This document shows positions 32,730-32,746 of a DNA stretch of 32,746 nt, one piece after another. Source of the DNA: Synergistaceae bacterium UBA6083 (lineage in GTDB: Bacteria; Synergistota; Synergistia; Synergistales; 79-D21); NCBI GenBank assembly GCA_002436015.1, contig DIXJ01000006.1, positions 1-32,746 of the forward strand, read 5' to 3'. The position numbers and the translations under genes are program-made. Under the pieces are notes generated by a model. The model made no database searches and was not told the origin of the DNA. It saw only the letters and a program-made list of their open reading frames with translations. Position 1 is the first letter of the stretch. Each line of letters starts with the position of its first letter.

Positions 32730-32746
32730 GCCATGGAGAGTTTGAT
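32730..32746 (+). rRNA. 16S rRNA, first 17 nt (cut by window edge)
   Basis: The window ends in GGAGAGTTTGAT, the near-universal 5' end of bacterial 16S rRNA (E. coli positions about 6-17, GAAGAGTTTGAT). By that alignment the mature 5' end is near 32730. A consensus-like promoter with 17-bp spacing lies upstream at the expected distance. The remainder of the gene lies outside the window, so identity rests on this short match and the context. Confidence 0.8.

Overview
The window looks like chromosomal DNA of an anaerobic, amino-acid-fermenting bacterium, most likely a Synergistota member (inference). The reasons are ferredoxin-linked 2-oxoacid oxidation, an amino-acid dehydrogenase-type flavoprotein cluster, pyruvate phosphate dikinase with its regulator, a biotin-less carboxyltransferase, many TTG/GTG starts after strong GGAGG ribosome binding sites, and a Bacillus-like housekeeping gene order without sporulation genes. 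Almost every base is assigned, and no gene-free stretch reaches 300 bp.

Layout. (1) 2-1652: tail of an unidentified protein, a BFD-type [2Fe-2S] protein and a DAO-family FAD oxidoreductase, probably part of a multi-subunit amino-acid or imino-acid dehydrogenase. A 17-bp perfect inverted repeat follows. (2) 1893-4609: complete four-gene 2-oxoacid:ferredoxin oxidoreductase operon in the order ferredoxin, alpha (PP/Pyr), beta (TPP), gamma, with a candidate promoter and two terminal hairpins. (3) 4668-6059: RlmD-type 23S rRNA methyltransferase, then tRNA-Gln(UUG) with its own promoter and terminator. (4) 6289-29125: one 23-kb co-directional run with mostly overlapping or closely spaced genes: glmU-prs-rplY-pth-mfd-mazG, then carboxyltransferase-nifU-like-phoH-pgpH-like-ybeY-corC-like-cdd-era-recO-glyQ-glyS-ppsR-ppdK. 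(5) 29196-30233: dGTPase-like HD protein, meeting a class A penicillin-binding protein on the minus strand (30236-32512) tail to tail with 2 bp between stops. (6) 32513-32746: divergent promoter region; the window ends in the first bases of a 16S rRNA gene on the plus strand, so an rRNA operon begins here.

How the genes work together. The first two modules oxidise amino acids and the resulting 2-oxoacids, giving reduced ferredoxin and acyl-CoA. PPDK with PpsR and the carboxyltransferase sit at the pyruvate/PEP/oxaloacetate node. The long run otherwise supplies cell-wall precursor (GlmU), nucleotides (Prs, Cdd, MazG), translation and ribosome maturation (L25, Pth, YbeY, Era, GlyQS), repair (Mfd, RecO) and probably c-di-AMP turnover (PgpH-like).

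I found no phage, IS, CRISPR or defence system, and nothing I would call a wholly new system. The most notable signals are two genes, phoH and the dGTPase gene, whose best-supported start codons are the rare ATC and ATT, each at ideal distance from a strong ribosome binding site. Others are an rlmD start 8 nt after a terminator-like hairpin, and an rRNA/penicillin-binding-protein divergent promoter pair.
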